From the NCBI RefSeq assembly GCF_019649055.1, contig NW_026570307.1, forward strand, positions 310,001 to 374,000: a stretch of 64,000 bases of DNA, read 5' to 3'. The notes below the pieces were generated by a model, which was not told where the DNA came from, searched no databases, and worked only from the letters and a program-made list of their open reading frames with translations. Below, in pieces: positions 24,580 to 36,506 of the stretch; positions within the stretch are counted from its first letter, which is position 1; every line of letters starts with the position of its first letter. This DNA is from Paramacrobiotus metropolitanus (taxonomy: Eukaryota; Tardigrada; Eutardigrada; Parachela; Macrobiotidae). Both the position numbers and the translations under genes were made by a program.

Positions 24580-25322
24580 AAATCCGCGTCCGATCACTTC
24601 GGCCGCGTTACATTTCGGTAGCCATTTCGGCCGCACAGGTTCACTTCGGGCAACACTCAATTCGGCCAACGCTCACTCGGCAACTTGACATTTCGGCCAT
24701 CATAGGTTTTCTTGGGTTTATTACGTTTTCTAGGATTTTTAGGTTTATTATGGTTTTTTGGGTTTCTTAGGTTTTTTAGGTTTCTTAGGTTTCTTAGGTT
24801 TCTTAGGTTTCTTAGGTTTCTTAGGTTTCTTAGGTTTTCTTTGGTTTTCTTAAAATTGTTATAGTTTCTTAAGTTTTCTTTGATTTTGTTATGTGTTCAT
24901 AGGTGTACTTAGGTTATCCTTAGGTGATTTATGATACATTCATTTTTTATGTTTTCCTAGATGTCTTACGGTTAGATTTTCAGTACCCTCCCGGTAGGCT
25001 TCGTGTTTTCGAAAGTGAGACATGATGGTGACACTAACGCTTCAAGAACTGATCAAACAAATTGCGCGTGCAGAACGATATGAATGCGGCCCTATTGCTA
25101 TCACTTTTGATTCGACGGTTTAAAGTTTCCGACAAATTTATATCGAAAGTAACGTTTTAATGAAAGTAATGAAAACAAAATGAGCGTCGGCCGAAATGTA
25201 CTGTGGCCGAAGTGATCGGCGGCCGAACTGAATGACGGCCGAAGTGAATGGCGGCCGAAAAACTTTGGCCGAAATGAACGCGGCCGAAATGAAAACGGCT
25301 GAAGTGATCGGTAGCCGGACAA
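24580..25322. mobile_element. Large fold-back element: TTCGGCCG arms, TTAGGTTTC core
   Basis: The left arm (24592-24710) repeats CACTTCGGCCG and CATTTCGGCC units. The right arm (25185-25320) repeats the inverted units CGGCCGAAGTG and GGCCGAAATG. Between them TTAGGTTTC runs in tandem at about 24765-24835 and then decays to TTAGGTTTTC. A unique tail (24890-25180) precedes the right arm. No coding. Same architecture as 14510-14683 and the same core as 1921-2595. Confidence 0.65.
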
Positions 25323-26205
25323 ATCATAACCTAATGCAAAAATTAAAACCCATGACTGCAGCCTGCAGGTAGAGTGTAGGTTTTTGGACGAAGTGTAAAA
25401 TTTTACAACATACCCAAGTCCACAGATGGCGATAATGTCTACCGAAAAATTTGGCCTGTCGCTTTAATTGACTGCAGAGATGACCTAGAAAATTGAAATG
25501 CGAAATTTTGCGCCTTAAGGCGGAGACATTTCATTAGTTTCCCGTCCTATTTCTTAATTTCAAGATCAGTTATAAATTTCAAGATCAGTTATATTTTAAG
25601 ATCAGTTATCAGTTAATCATTTAAATTTCGTACACCTGCAGCATAGGGACTTCGTAATTTATTAGAAGGTACTTGAAATCCCAATTTAAATTTTAACACT
25701 AACACTGTTGGTGCCCTTTATATTCCAGTTTAACAAACCAGTACACTAACAGGTTAATTGTTCCTACTTGCTTTCACTGTTCCTTTTTTACTATTGCTTT
25801 GACCACAGAACACATCCAAACATTTTGAATTAAATGCGCGCTGTCTGTTACTGCGCCCATCCACGGTTGAGAGTTAAGTTAAATGAAAAGTGGCAACCTA
25901 CCACGTTTGGCTGTTAAGTTAATGGTGTCAGTCGAGACAGTGTTCAAAGAGTCTCGACTTTGCGAACGCGCTACCGAAGATACTGTACCAGGAAATTTGT
26001 ACGCTATGAGCGACACGGTGCTGTATAGCCGGATAAACATTCAACCAATTCACGTTTAAACACGCGCTAGCTGCAAGCCGCGTATGTGAATGGCGAATAG
26101 GCTCGTACAAGTGCATGTGGCTGCACTGTACAAATTTCCTTCAAGTGCAGGGTTAGGATACAGTACTTGTTCTGTCCTCGTCCATCAGATGTTCTTTATT
26201 CAAGA
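25323..26205. other. Intergenic, no gene seen
   Basis: No supportable gene. AAGATCAGTTATA-type short tandem copies lie near 25563-25610. Confidence 0.4.
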
Positions 26206-26784
26206 TGAGCATGGATGAATATTGGCTTACGACTATTTAAAATTACGTCGTATCTTCATGTGTTGGATTGTGTTGCAAAGTCAGAATGGCAAAGCCAGAC
26301 AGCTACGTATTCAGGATGGTTGCCTGCGGTGAGAATCGTGGAGTATTGACCTTTTGCCCCTAAAGTTTTTTGATTCATGGCACAGCTGCTAAGCTTCTGC
26401 TTTTTCTACTAAAATCTACTGAATCTGAAAAGCAACGGTAGTGGCTTATCAGTGGGCGAAGTGATTTGTTAAGTGTTCCTCAGCCAGGGGAGCACAAGAA
26501 ACGCAGAGGCGAAGCCAAAACTTTTTCTTGTTCAAATTTATCATGCCTGTGGCAACAGAGCTGCCCATCTTAGCACTATGGCATACATGGTAACAAGCTT
26601 TTAAGTGACCACTGGGCCTACCGCGATCGCAAAGGCGAAAGGTCAAGAGCCTAAGAACACTCCCCGCACTGGGAGGATTCTTGTGCAATTTAAAGCAGAA
26701 AAATCGATTGAGCAGAAGCGGAGATCACGCGTTACAATCAGCAGAGTCCAAAGGTCTGCAAGAGATGTTTAGTATTCATATAAC
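26206..26784. repeat. Dispersed repeat family A, copy 2 (internally deleted)
   Basis: It starts TGAGCATGGATGAATATTGG and ends GTTTAGTATTCATATAAC. It shares the CGCAGAGGCGAAGCC and GAGTGACC...GGGCC-type internal blocks with copies 1 and 3, but is about 200 bp shorter because the segment after the start has been lost or replaced. Confidence 0.65.
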
Positions 26785-26884
26785 CAGTTTACGGGATCTA
26801 CATCCGTACACAAACTTTTGCGGCGCAAGTTTATTACGCAATGCACACTTCGCAACGGTTGATCGCATTGGTCCCAGCCGCTAA

Positions 26885-27085
26885 GAAAACTACGAAAAGT
26901 AAGAAAGAGAAAATCTATGAAAACTTGAGAAACCCTAAGAAAGCCTAAGAAAACTAAGAAACCAAAGAAATCTAAGAAACCTGAGAAACCTAAGAATACC
27001 TAAGAATACCTAAGAAACCTGAGAATACCTAAGAAAACCTAAGAAACCTAAGAAACCTAAGAAACCTAAGAAACCTAAGAAATAT
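26885..27085. repeat. CCTAAGAAA nonamer array
   Basis: About twenty units of CCTAAGAAA and variants (CCTAAGAATA, CCTGAGAAA), most regular at the distal end. It is the complement of the TTAGGTTTC core seen in the fold-back elements. I could not identify inverted arms here. Confidence 0.85.
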
Positions 27086-27463
27086 CGTATATGAAAGAAT
27101 ACGAGGTATACCGATCACGCTGGTGGGATTGACTGCGATTAATTTTTGCACATGTTTCTTAAATTTTCAATACTTTGTAACGTGCCGATGCCGAAGGCCG
27201 CGGTCTGTCTCGGTTTTTCCGAACGGTCCGCAAACAGACAATGTATTTACCATGTATGTCTATGGGGGCCCATGGCTACAATTTGTTTTTTGGGGCTACT
27301 CCTTCCCTTTTGGGGCGTATCGATGGCGCAATAGCGTAAGAACATTCGTGCCGTTGAGACGAATTTATCGCACTTGGCCGCGTCGAAATCGGTTCAGCCG
27401 TTCGCCCAAACATTGGCTACATTATCAATCGTGTATACGTGGTTACGGATGTAGATAACAAGA

Positions 27464-28225
27464 TGAGCACGGATGAATATTGGCTTACGACTGGGCAAAT
27501 AAATTAGTTTAAAATTCATACGTTGCAGCCCATTCGAGAAAGCAGTAACAGTCATTTTTTTTGTTTGAAAATAGTTGGTTTTTGTATAAGAAAACAGATT
27601 TTGTTAAGTTTATCGGATTTAACAAAAGACAGGGAATGCTCTGCGGTGGTTGTATCAGCTGAATTTTTCCTTTTCTTGTCGTTTGGCTTAGTGATTACTG
27701 ATTAGGCAACCTGTGGACGCTTGCTGTCATTGTCGGGTATAACTTTAGCAAACGGGGTCTCTCAGTCCATTTGCTACTAATGTTCAGTTCTTAGATTATT
27801 GTCCTTTGTTTATAGAGTTTGTGTCGTTTTGTGGCTCGGCTGCTGTTTTTCTGTTTATTCTGCTAAACTCGCGAAACTGTAATAGCAACGAAGTGTCGTA
27901 CAGTCAGCCCACGGAACATAGGAAACGCAGAGGCGCAGCCGAAGCTGTTTTATGTTTGAGCTAACTGAGTAAGTACAGTGTAATGTGACCGTGGTAACAG
28001 ACCAGCCATGTTAGCGCTATGGCCTCCATGGTAACAAGCCTTCGAGTGACCACTGGGCTTGAGGTTCTGCATTTAGCAAACAACGATTAGCCTTAGATCA
28101 CCCGCTAGACCGAGCGGTTTTCAGAACATTTTAAAGCGAGAAAATTGGATGAGTGGGAGCTGAGATCATTGAGAACAAAGAGGAGAGGCAGATAACCTGC
28201 AAGAGATGTATAGTATTCATATAAC
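27464..28225. repeat. Dispersed repeat family A, copy 3
   Basis: It starts TGAGCACGGATGAATATTGG and ends GATGTATAGTATTCATATAA. It is colinear with copy 1 through CGCAGAGGCGCAGCC, CCATGGTAACAAGC and GAGTGACCACTGGGCTT. Only ~680 bp separate copies 2 and 3, in the same orientation, with the CCTAAGAAA array between them. Confidence 0.7.
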
Positions 28226-28678
28226 TAAACACCACGTAACACGCGAAGCAAACAGCTTGCTGTTCCTCGGAGCAAATCTTGAAATTCCAAGTTGCTCCGT
28301 TTGCCTTTCTCGAACACCACCTTGCCTTATCTATCGAAAACGGAAGCGTAGCAAGTTTGCTTTAAGGCAGTTGTGCAAGAAAGGCAATCGCGCCCGTCAG
28401 GGAAAAGTTTACAGCGTAGTTAACGCGAAGTGGCTAGCAACTCGGTCCTGCTGCGGAAACGGGCATACCGTCGACGCGTTACACTTTTAGGCAAAACAGT
28501 AGTATATGACACATACAGAAATGATTTTTGTACTTTAAAATGGGTTCAGTAATAGTAACGCATTTGTTGTTGCTGAGAAATCAGCTTTTAAAGTGAAAAA
28601 TTTGAAGTCGATTTTTACAGAGTACAGATGTGAAAAAAAATATTCTGAAACGGCAGTTTTGTAGAGTGAAGTATTAGA

Positions 28679-28835
28679 AGCTTATTATACGGACAGAATT
28701 TTGATTGATAAAAAACAGAAAAAGAAAAAAAATCGGGGGTGCCAAAGAAGTGCTTGGGGCACTTTACCCCTGGATATTTCTGACCATATCTGCCGAACAA
28801 AACCCTAAACTGAGATTCTGTCCGTATAATAAGCT
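28679..28835. repeat. Inverted repeat with perfect 21-bp arms
   Basis: AGCTTATTATACGGACAGAA (first 20 bases) at 28679 is exactly inverted at 28815-28835. The 115-bp spacer is unique. Probably a miniature element. Confidence 0.75.
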
Positions 28836-31094
28836 CAGCCTGCGGTATTTTATTTAATGCGATTTTATTCGTAATTTTTGGCAAACAGATGTATTCACAG
28901 CTGATTTTCAAAGTTTTTTTACGTTTTGTTCACTGTTAGCTTGCAAAACGTACACCTCTTTCACGGCTTTGGTGCCGGTACCGAGAGGTGCTGGCTGCCG
29001 CACACAAAAGCACATGCACATGTGGAGCAACGCAGAACAGGCAGGCAGCCATATAACATTCATGCAGACTGATGCAGTCATAGACACTAAAACAAAAGAC
29101 CGCAATCAGACGGCAGATTTGCGTTTATGGCGTCTTTTATTTCTCTTTCTTGTCAACAAGCTCAACAAAGCTGGATGGGGCAGTTGCAGATTTTGATCGC
29201 ACCTAATTGCGATTACTTCAGAGTTCAGTGCCAACCAATGATGTTGGTGGCGATTGAAGGAATATGCCATCACTCACAATAAGTGCGGCGCAACCCATTA
29301 TTTTGCGGTTCACCTTACGTGCCCCCCTCTACCACCCGTACAACTTTAATTTTTTGCTTGTTAACGAAAGAAGATATACTCACTACAATTATCGCTTTAT
29401 GTAGTATAAAAAACGCTCTATAAGATGAGCAAAGGTAATTTTTGGGAATTATTTTGAAAATTCGCTAGCCACTTCGCGTTAAGCGGAAGCTAAATAAACC
29501 ACTGCGGGGTTCAGGTACGTTCTTAAAATCAGGCTTCAGAACCGTCCTACAGTTGCAGAATCTTCGCGGCCATTTTGTTTTCTTTTTTTCGTTTTATTTT
29601 CTTTCTCAAAACCAAATTTTGAGGAGAAATATACATTAAGACGATGGAATATTATCTGTTATTGAACGAATAGTTCCATCCATCTGCAGCGAAACTGTCA
29701 GTAAAGCGTGTTGGCTGTTGAGACAGTGATGGTTGGTCAGTTTAGCAGTGGTGAGTTCTCAGCTTTTCCCATAGACTTTGTATGTTAAAGTATCTCTTTT
29801 TAAAACTGATTAGTGATGGCAAATCTACACTTTAAGGGCTCTTGAATGATACATAGTCACGACAGTTTGAATCAGTGGGTCGAGCTGACGGACTCAACAA
29901 AGATTAAAGCTTACGCGATTATTATTTAGAGATAATATTCCGAGTTTTCCGACTCATATTTTATTTTTACGCTGATTTTACATTTCTCCAACCCAATTTT
30001 TACATTTCTCCAACCCAATTCCATCAAGTTCCAGTGCAACTTTTCTTCCGTTTCCATTAGGTCGAACGAGTACGAAGTACTTACGAAAAGAAGGGAAATG
30101 GGTAACTGGAGGGTTAGCAACTTAGTTGGTCAGCAGTTGTCCCCTGTGACAGGGGACCAATAATTCAAAACTCAAGTATGTCAATCGTGTGTGATCGCCA
30201 TGTGACAGTGATACTATTCGGGCCCTCAGTGGAGTTACTTAGGGGGAACTTACATGAACCCCAAGTAATGTGGGTATGTCGTTACCACGATACTCAGTCG
30301 CGTTCTTATATTTCCTAGAGCTCTTGTTCTGCTTTTTTGCTTCGATTTGTAGTGTTTACATGCCACCGCGATTGTTCTCTTGCTCGCGATGTGGCAAAGA
30401 GCTACATGGATGGGGGGCTACAAGAATGTGTGCCCAAAAACGCTGTCTTCGACTATGGAGACCATTCCTGTCGCTCCTACCTCGAGCCACAACCGCGCCT
30501 TACCAGCGCCCGCGCCCCCAGTAATAGCAGAACGTTTGTCCGTTTATCAAAAGAGCGCATCATGCGGCGCACCCAAACGGTGCAAGGCCCGCTTCCGGGG
30601 CGTCTATGCCGAGGGTCTCCACCAATAACGACAGTAAGGTCTTATGTATGGCGAAACGAAAGTGCAGTACCAAGAATAATTAAGTATTGTGAAGCACAGA
30701 GTACTAGTATGTAAAAAATACATACGGTACTGTAACCGTGGATATGGATCTGTAAGTACACTTTGGTCAGTACAGTAATAAGGTAAGGGTGGATTTTTAA
30801 GTAATTCAATTTTTAAACTGCAGGACGACTGCCGGAGCAGTCCATAAATTCATACCTGACCATTCCAATACACACGTGCCGAGCGAAAGCGCGAGGCTTA
30901 CCTTGTACGTACACAGGCCAGTAACCGATCTGACTGCCAGTCAATGTTGAAAATTTGTCGAATATAATTGTCAGTTTTTGATTTCATTTGAAGCAGTAAG
31001 TTCCCGGTGTTTAAATCTGATTCTCGGTCATCTTAACTCGGTCATCTGAAATCTTTAGGTTGTGGTGTAGTTCTGGACTTTTTATCTCCAAAGT
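28836..31094. other. Mostly empty intergenic; weak Cys-rich frames near 30.3-30.7 kb
   Basis: Three overlapping plus-strand frames (30270-30524, 30337-30714, 30380-30628) stay open together. One encodes a Cys-rich start after an ATG at 30360 (FSCSRCGKELHGWG), which resembles the start of a zinc finger. Open frames in all three registers make a real gene uncertain. The rest shows nothing. Confidence 0.25.
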
Positions 31095-31945
31095 ATGCGA
31101 TCTGAGCTGTGTGATCAGCAGAGAAGCTCTGGTCGGCGGATTCAGAATGGTGTTCATTCCACCGCAGCGTGTCGCGTTTGTCCGTACGTTTTGATACGGC
31201 CAGCGTTTCGTGAGATACAACGGGTAAGTTTATTCAAAAAATATTTCTGTGTTTCGAAGACTGGATTCCGAAATGACTGGTGTCCGAAATGACTGGTTTC
31301 CGAAATGAATTTTTTCGGTTATCGTACAGTGCTTTGCACATACTTGCTTTTGCACTTGCTTTTCCGTTGATATCGAGACTCTCATGCAGGAGTGGAATAT
31401 GTCCGACAACAAAGCAGAGGCTTTTAAAAAAGTGGAATTAGGTAAGACTTGGTTTAACCTGTGCCTGTATCGTGTTTGCGTTAATGATAAAAACTTGTGG
31501 TTCAGCTTTCAAGCGGATGGCTGCAGCGAACGCCGATGTTATTCCGGCTGGAGCAGAAAGCGAAGAGGAAGAGACGCCGAATGAGCGCGCAAAGCCTGGC
31601 ATTCCGGCTGAGCCAGGATATCCGGCTGTGCAACGAGGTACGAAATTATTAGAAGTTACTAACTTTTTGGCGTAATTCTTCCTATTGTAGAAACTCAATA
31701 CGTGTGCTTCAACTGCCGAAAGCCGGACACGGGGCACACTACTAGTCAGTGCCGCCGTTGGAACAGTCGCCGATTTCAGCCCCGTGACGGGGAACGAGCA
31801 GAAAAATTCAAGGAATCTTTGGAGGTAATAATTAGTTTCAATACACAATGCAGCCCGGATATCCGGCGATACTGCAGAAGCAAAGTTGAAAATTAAAACA
31901 ATTGATTGATTGCTGCTGTTTCAGGAAAAAGAACGCTCTGATTAA
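31095..31945 (+). CDS. Five-exon gene, zinc-knuckle-like protein (159 aa)
   Basis: I infer exons at 31095-31223, 31378-31441, 31506-31637, 31691-31824 and 31925-31945. All junctions are GT-AG, phases agree (0,1,1,0), and the model runs from ATG to TAA. Introns are 53-154 bp. The protein has an N-terminal Cys pair (CRVCP), a Lys/Glu-rich stretch, an acidic-proline linker (ESEEEETP) and a Cys-His cluster C-x2-C-x6-H-x4-C (CFNCRKPDTGHTTSQC), followed by an Arg-rich tail. That spacing is two residues longer than the classic CCHC knuckle, so RNA or nucleic-acid binding is likely but not certain. An AATAAA lies at 32032. An alternative start is the ATG at 31399. I do not recognise the family. Confidence 0.65.
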
Positions 31946-32087
31946 GGGTGTACGGATTCACGTACACTGACGTTGTATCGGTTTTTACAAAAAGTAAACT
32001 TCTGAACGATAAATTTGTTTGTAAATTTATTAATAAATTTTTTTGATTGGGTACGCGTTCAAGAGATTATTAAAACTTTACTGAAAA

Positions 32088-32358
32088 ATGGATAAAGAAT
32101 TAGCGGAGCGCATTTTAAAAATTATCGTGGCACTGTGTATGCTGGTTTTAGTTAATGTGTTCGTATATTTTAGTTTTTGTGAAGCAGAGGGTAGGTGATA
32201 TTCACCTCAAAGCATCGAAAGATCTAACTACCGCGCTATTCTCTACTATGATGGCTGATGCCAGTAACTTAAGCGCAGTCATGGCTACAACCACTAGCAT
32301 TACCAGTATGCTGGACGGTGATAATAATTTTACTGTTACCACACCAACGTTAACTTAA
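32088..32358 (+). CDS. Small membrane or secreted protein candidate
   Basis: ATG at 32088 is followed by MDKELAERILK and a strongly hydrophobic run (IIVALCMLVLVNVFVYFSF) that could be a signal anchor. The frame then meets a donor-like GTAGGT at 32191. An acceptor at 32276-32277 keeps the frame and gives a Thr/Ser-rich tail ending TTPTLT at the TAA at 32356. That model yields a protein of about 60 aa. The intron is unproven; nearer acceptors give the same frame with an implausibly short intron. No family recognised. Confidence 0.35.
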
Positions 32359-32527
32359 TCACCATTTATCCGGGAGCTGAGTAGTGAGAACATGCTCAGC
32401 TTTTCTGCTCGCTGTCCATTTCATTTAACACTGACACAGACCCATTGACTGAACATGGCCAAGTATCATTAAGGATAGAACTGGAACAAGAGAGAAATCA
32501 GTTTTCTGACTGATTTATTTTTAAACA

Positions 32528-32893
32528 ATGTCTGACGATGTTGTCGTGTACCAGACCGAAGACATCCTTGCCACGTTTGACAGCCGGACCCGAGGACTCA
32601 CGTTCACAGACCTGCAAACTGACCCTGACAACTCTGTGGATATACCAGAGAAAAAGTTTTTATTGATGATTCGCGAACGCGGAGTACTTGACATTATTAA
32701 ACGCCTGACTGTGCAAGGTTTAAAAGCGGAAAACCGATTGAAAGAAGGAACTGTATTGGAAATATTTTCGGACGATGGAGTTATTACCATTAAAAGCCCA
32801 AGATATTCTACGCTAATAAAGATGTATTATGATGACTTTACAACACTAACGTATCGCGTTATGTCTACCAGATGGGGCAGAGCCTCCCTTTGA
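32528..32893 (+). CDS. Unknown 121-aa protein
   Basis: ATG with a good context (AACAATG) opens a 121-codon frame ending TGA. The peptide mixes acidic and hydrophobic residues with alternating beta-type stretches, for example GTVLEIFSDDGVITIKS. It has no signal peptide or membrane segment. An AATAAA follows at 33071. It lies in the same orientation as the two small genes upstream. No family recognised. The single-exon structure in an intron-rich genome and GTGAGT shortly after the stop leave room for a different 3' end. Confidence 0.5.
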   Translation: MSDDVVVYQTEDILATFDSRTRGLTFTDLQTDPDNSVDIPEKKFLLMIRERGVLDIIKRLTVQGLKAENRLKEGTVLEIFSDDGVITIKSPRYSTLIKMYYDDFTTLTYRVMSTRWGRASL

Positions 32894-33086
32894 ATGCTAC
32901 TGTGGGTGAGTGTGTGTGTATGTGTGTGTTCTCCCGCTGATTATTTTATTCATACTTATTAACATATTCGCTCAAACATGCAATATTGATACACATCAAA
33001 CAAATAGTTAACAATTGAAACAGTAACATGTTACTGTTACTGTTCACCTTTAAGACCCATATACTACTTGAATAAAACATGAACGC

Positions 33087-33922
33087 TTAAAAATGGCTAC
33101 ATCCCACGCCACGCAGAACCAGTTTACGCACACCATGCATCTTGGTTTGGTCTAGGACGACCCTCCAGATCTTCGGCTGAATTTGATTGCATGCGCTTAT
33201 TGCCGCCCCCATAGGGGCCCTGCCTGCGCCAACCTGAAACATAAATTATTTTTTATCAAAATTTATTTATGAATATTAAAAATATCTTGTAATAATTGAA
33301 TTATTTTATATATAATATAATGTAATATAACATAATATTTTGTTATAAATAAACTTAATATAATATAATATTATAATATGATATAATGTTACATAATGTA
33401 GTACAACATAGTATTAATGATACATAATGCAATATTACAGGATAACATAACACAGAATAATAGATCAATAGATCATAATATAATAGATCATAAATGCGTA
33501 ACATAATATATAATGTACAATTTTAACTTATAACCTTTATATTATAATTTATAATATAATAATATGTAATATAATAATATATAAAATAGTAATATATAAT
33601 ATAATAATAATAATAATATATAATAAAATGATATATAATATAATATAATATAATATAATATAATATAATATAATATAATATAATATAATATAATATAATA
33701 TAATATAATATAATATAATATAATATAAGAATATATAATATAATAATATATAATATAATACAGTATATAATATAATGTGTAACATTAATATAATAATAAT
33801 AATATATAATAAAATAATATATAATATAATATTATATAATGTAATAATATATAATATAATAATATATAATATAATAATTTATAATATTATCTAATATAAT
33901 AATATATAATATAATATGTGTA

Positions 33923-33967
<45 letters not shown>

Positions 33968-34875
33968 CATAATGAGATTATATTTACCATTTTATGGAAT
34001 TCATGAATGTACCATCGTGTAAAGACAGAACACGATCCTTTCAGCATGTTGTGCCCCATTTGCAGATTCATGCTGTTGAGGGAGCATAGAATGGCTCGAT
34101 CGAAGACCCATCCGGCTCTCCACTTCTCGAACAATTGCAGGTCTACAACGCTGGTTGTGTATCGGCGCACTCGCTCTATAAGGTTGAGAATGGCCGTGTA
34201 GCACACGTTGGTCCAATCGGGATTAATCGACAGGAGTGTGCCGTTACTGCAGAAGTGGCAGAAGTGCGTAGCATTCTCTGAAATTATTTAACTTTTGTAT
34301 AAAAGATATAATTCGTGCAACATATATAATTCTTTCGTAAAGAATAAAATTGATAATAATATAACATTGTATTAATATATAAAATAATAATAGCAATAGT
34401 GATAATAATGATTTCATTCATACCGCGTTTGATAACGATCAATACGGAAAGGTGTTCGTATTCTTTATGCGTCTGCGGTTAAGTAGTCTTGAGCGGGATG
34501 ACACATACAGGCGAGTCCAGAAGCAGCCAGAGATGGTAAATCCCAATCGTTAACCCAGAAGTTGTCACTGGCAATATTGTACTTATGACAGTACAACACT
34601 TTTGCCGTAGCAATGCTGTTCAATCCGGCAATGGCATCGGTAACGGTATCTTGGAGGTTGGTCACAACGGCTCCCGGATACGTAAGTTGGCGCAGTAACT
34701 AAGGCCCTTCACAAAATGCTCCTTCGTCTTCTTGTCCGCGCGGACGTTCTTACACGCAACTCGAAACAGTTGACATTTCGATTCGAAGTGTGTGAACATG
34801 CTCCCTTTAACACGTTTTTTTACACTGACTGCACTGGGAGAATACACGGTTGGTGCGATTGTGCTTACGCCCCAT
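33087..34875 (-). CDS. Multi-exon Cys-rich gene broken by single-base shifts
   Basis: The last two exons are clean: 34277-33988 and 33233-33087 (stop TAA), joined phase 0 across an intron that contains the TA-rich microsatellite. The first contains HFCHFCSNGTLLSINPDWTN; the last begins VGAGRAPMGAAISACNQ. Upstream the protein-like sequence continues to an ATG at 34875 (MGRKHNRTNRVFSQCSQCKK), but it changes frame three times: around a run of seven A near 34815, near 34680, and near 34470. Each shift is repaired by one base. The family is unknown; the paired cysteines near the start and in HFCHFC suggest metal binding. Either a recent pseudogene or indel errors. Confidence 0.5.
33550..33962. repeat. 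TAATA microsatellite and (AT)n tract
   Basis: Nearly pure (TAATA)n with a regular TAATATAATA block at 33640-33726, then (CA)n and (TA)n at 33920-33962. It lies inside the intron of the minus-strand gene above. Long open frames on the minus strand here are repeat artefacts. Confidence 0.95.
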
Positions 34876-35171
34876 TGTATACGATTTTTGAAAATAACGG
34901 CTCAACGTGAAGCGATTGTAAGACTACTACTAATAATAATGAGCGTATCGCACAATGGAATTACTATAATGAGTGTATCGGCATTTTGTGAAGTGATGCC
35001 GCGTGTGTTAAGAATAATTCAGGTCACTTGGGCACGAGCCGATGGTCACTCATGTCCAGCCGAACTATAGAAATCGGCGGGCAATAAACCCCGCCGCGCT
35101 ATACAGCTCAGGCAGTCAGCCGTTAGCTCGTTTAAATTTTAAACATGTACAATTATTACACGCACAAGCAG

Positions 35172-35208
35172 CGTGTGTGTGTAAGTGTGTGTGTGTGTGT
35201 GTGTGTGC
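35172..35208. repeat. (GT)n microsatellite
   Basis: GTGTGTGTGT interrupted once by AA. Confidence 0.95.
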
Positions 35209-35589
35209 TAGCGCGGCAGGCGATTGACTAGTTTATTGTTTACACTGGTCACTTGTCAGTGTTTAGACTGGCCAGTGTCTGTGTGGTGTTGCTGGCTATA
35301 AATGACCAGCGGAGTTGCCGGCTAATGCCAGTGTTGCCGGCCAGCGTGGTTGTGTACAGAGGTAGTGTGGTGACTCAGCCGGTCAACCGTTGTTTGTGCA
35401 AACCGGTTGTTCCCCATGAGCCGGTGTGTGTATGTGTGAGTGCATGAGTCACTCAGTATGACAGATGGGTGTACTGATAAGATTACAATATAATAATAAT
35501 TATTATTAAATAATATTAATAAATTTTAAGTTTCGCAGCGGGGGCTTGCCATTGAAAAACGCACAGCCGGTTCTGTCTTTCTTCTTACC

Positions 35590-35670
35590 ATATTAAGGCT
35601 GGGAAGCCTAAGAATACATAAGAAAACCTAAGAAACCTGAAAATACATAAGAAAACCTAAGAAACTGGCA
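35590..35670. repeat. CCTAAGAAA nonamer patch
   Basis: Several units of CCTAAGAAA with variants CCTAAGAATACATAAGAAAA. It is the smallest block of the nonamer found in the window. Confidence 0.7.
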
Positions 35671-36506
35671 ACATCTCCCAGGAATATTATCCAGGAATAT
35701 AATAACGTAAGAAGGCCAATGAGACGGCGCATGTTTTGGAAGGCGAAGGCGAATGCGTACCGCTCAAAAGGCGAAGGCGAAGACCACTCATACCTAGCCA
35801 TTTTTGAAAAACATTGTACAGTAGTTCTTCCTATTATATATACGTCTGGCCACGCCGACTTTACCTTGGCAGATAACATTTTAAGCATGCGCTATGGTTA
35901 CTCGGTGTTAAACAGAAATATACTAATTTTTCCCAACTTGTAGCTTGATATTTTTAGGGATGGACATAAAATATCGGAATAACAGAAAATACCTAAAATT
36001 ACTGACTGGCGAATCCCGACGTTGTCCAATTTATGCGGCAGATCGTCAAAAGCTTTGTGAGTGTCAAAGTGGATTTAATTAAGTTTGGTATTGATCAATC
36101 AAGACACACAGTACCCTGAAGTAAAAAAATCGGAGCAGCAAAGATAGCTTTTTTTTACTGGGAACAGGTTACCGTCCATGGGAATCGACCCACTGAATAA
36201 AAAATAGAATTAATAATTCGATGAAAAAATGAATTTCCAGCGTGAAAAAATAATTTCGATAATTCGACGAGAAAAATCGTGATTGGCTGGTTGCGGATAA
36301 GCCCCGCCCCCAAGCCGAACAATCGAATATTAAAATTCAAAATTTAAAATTACGTAATTGGTCCAGTGGCTAACGGAAAATGGCACCGTTGGTACCGGGT
36401 GCAAACACCTGCAACCTTGCTCTTCTTCAACTTCCAAATCAGTGTGTGTGAGTAAATCGAATTTTCAATTTCTGTTCTTGTGTGGACGATAATTTTATTT
36501 CTTACA
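35671..36506. other. Upstream region of the zinc-finger gene
   Basis: No gene seen. GGCGAAGGCGAA-type short repeats lie near 35739-35780. Confidence 0.4.

Noticed and set aside
33549-33785. Tyr/Ile/Leu-rich open frame on the minus strand
   Set aside because: It is a translation of the TAATA microsatellite and has no coding value.
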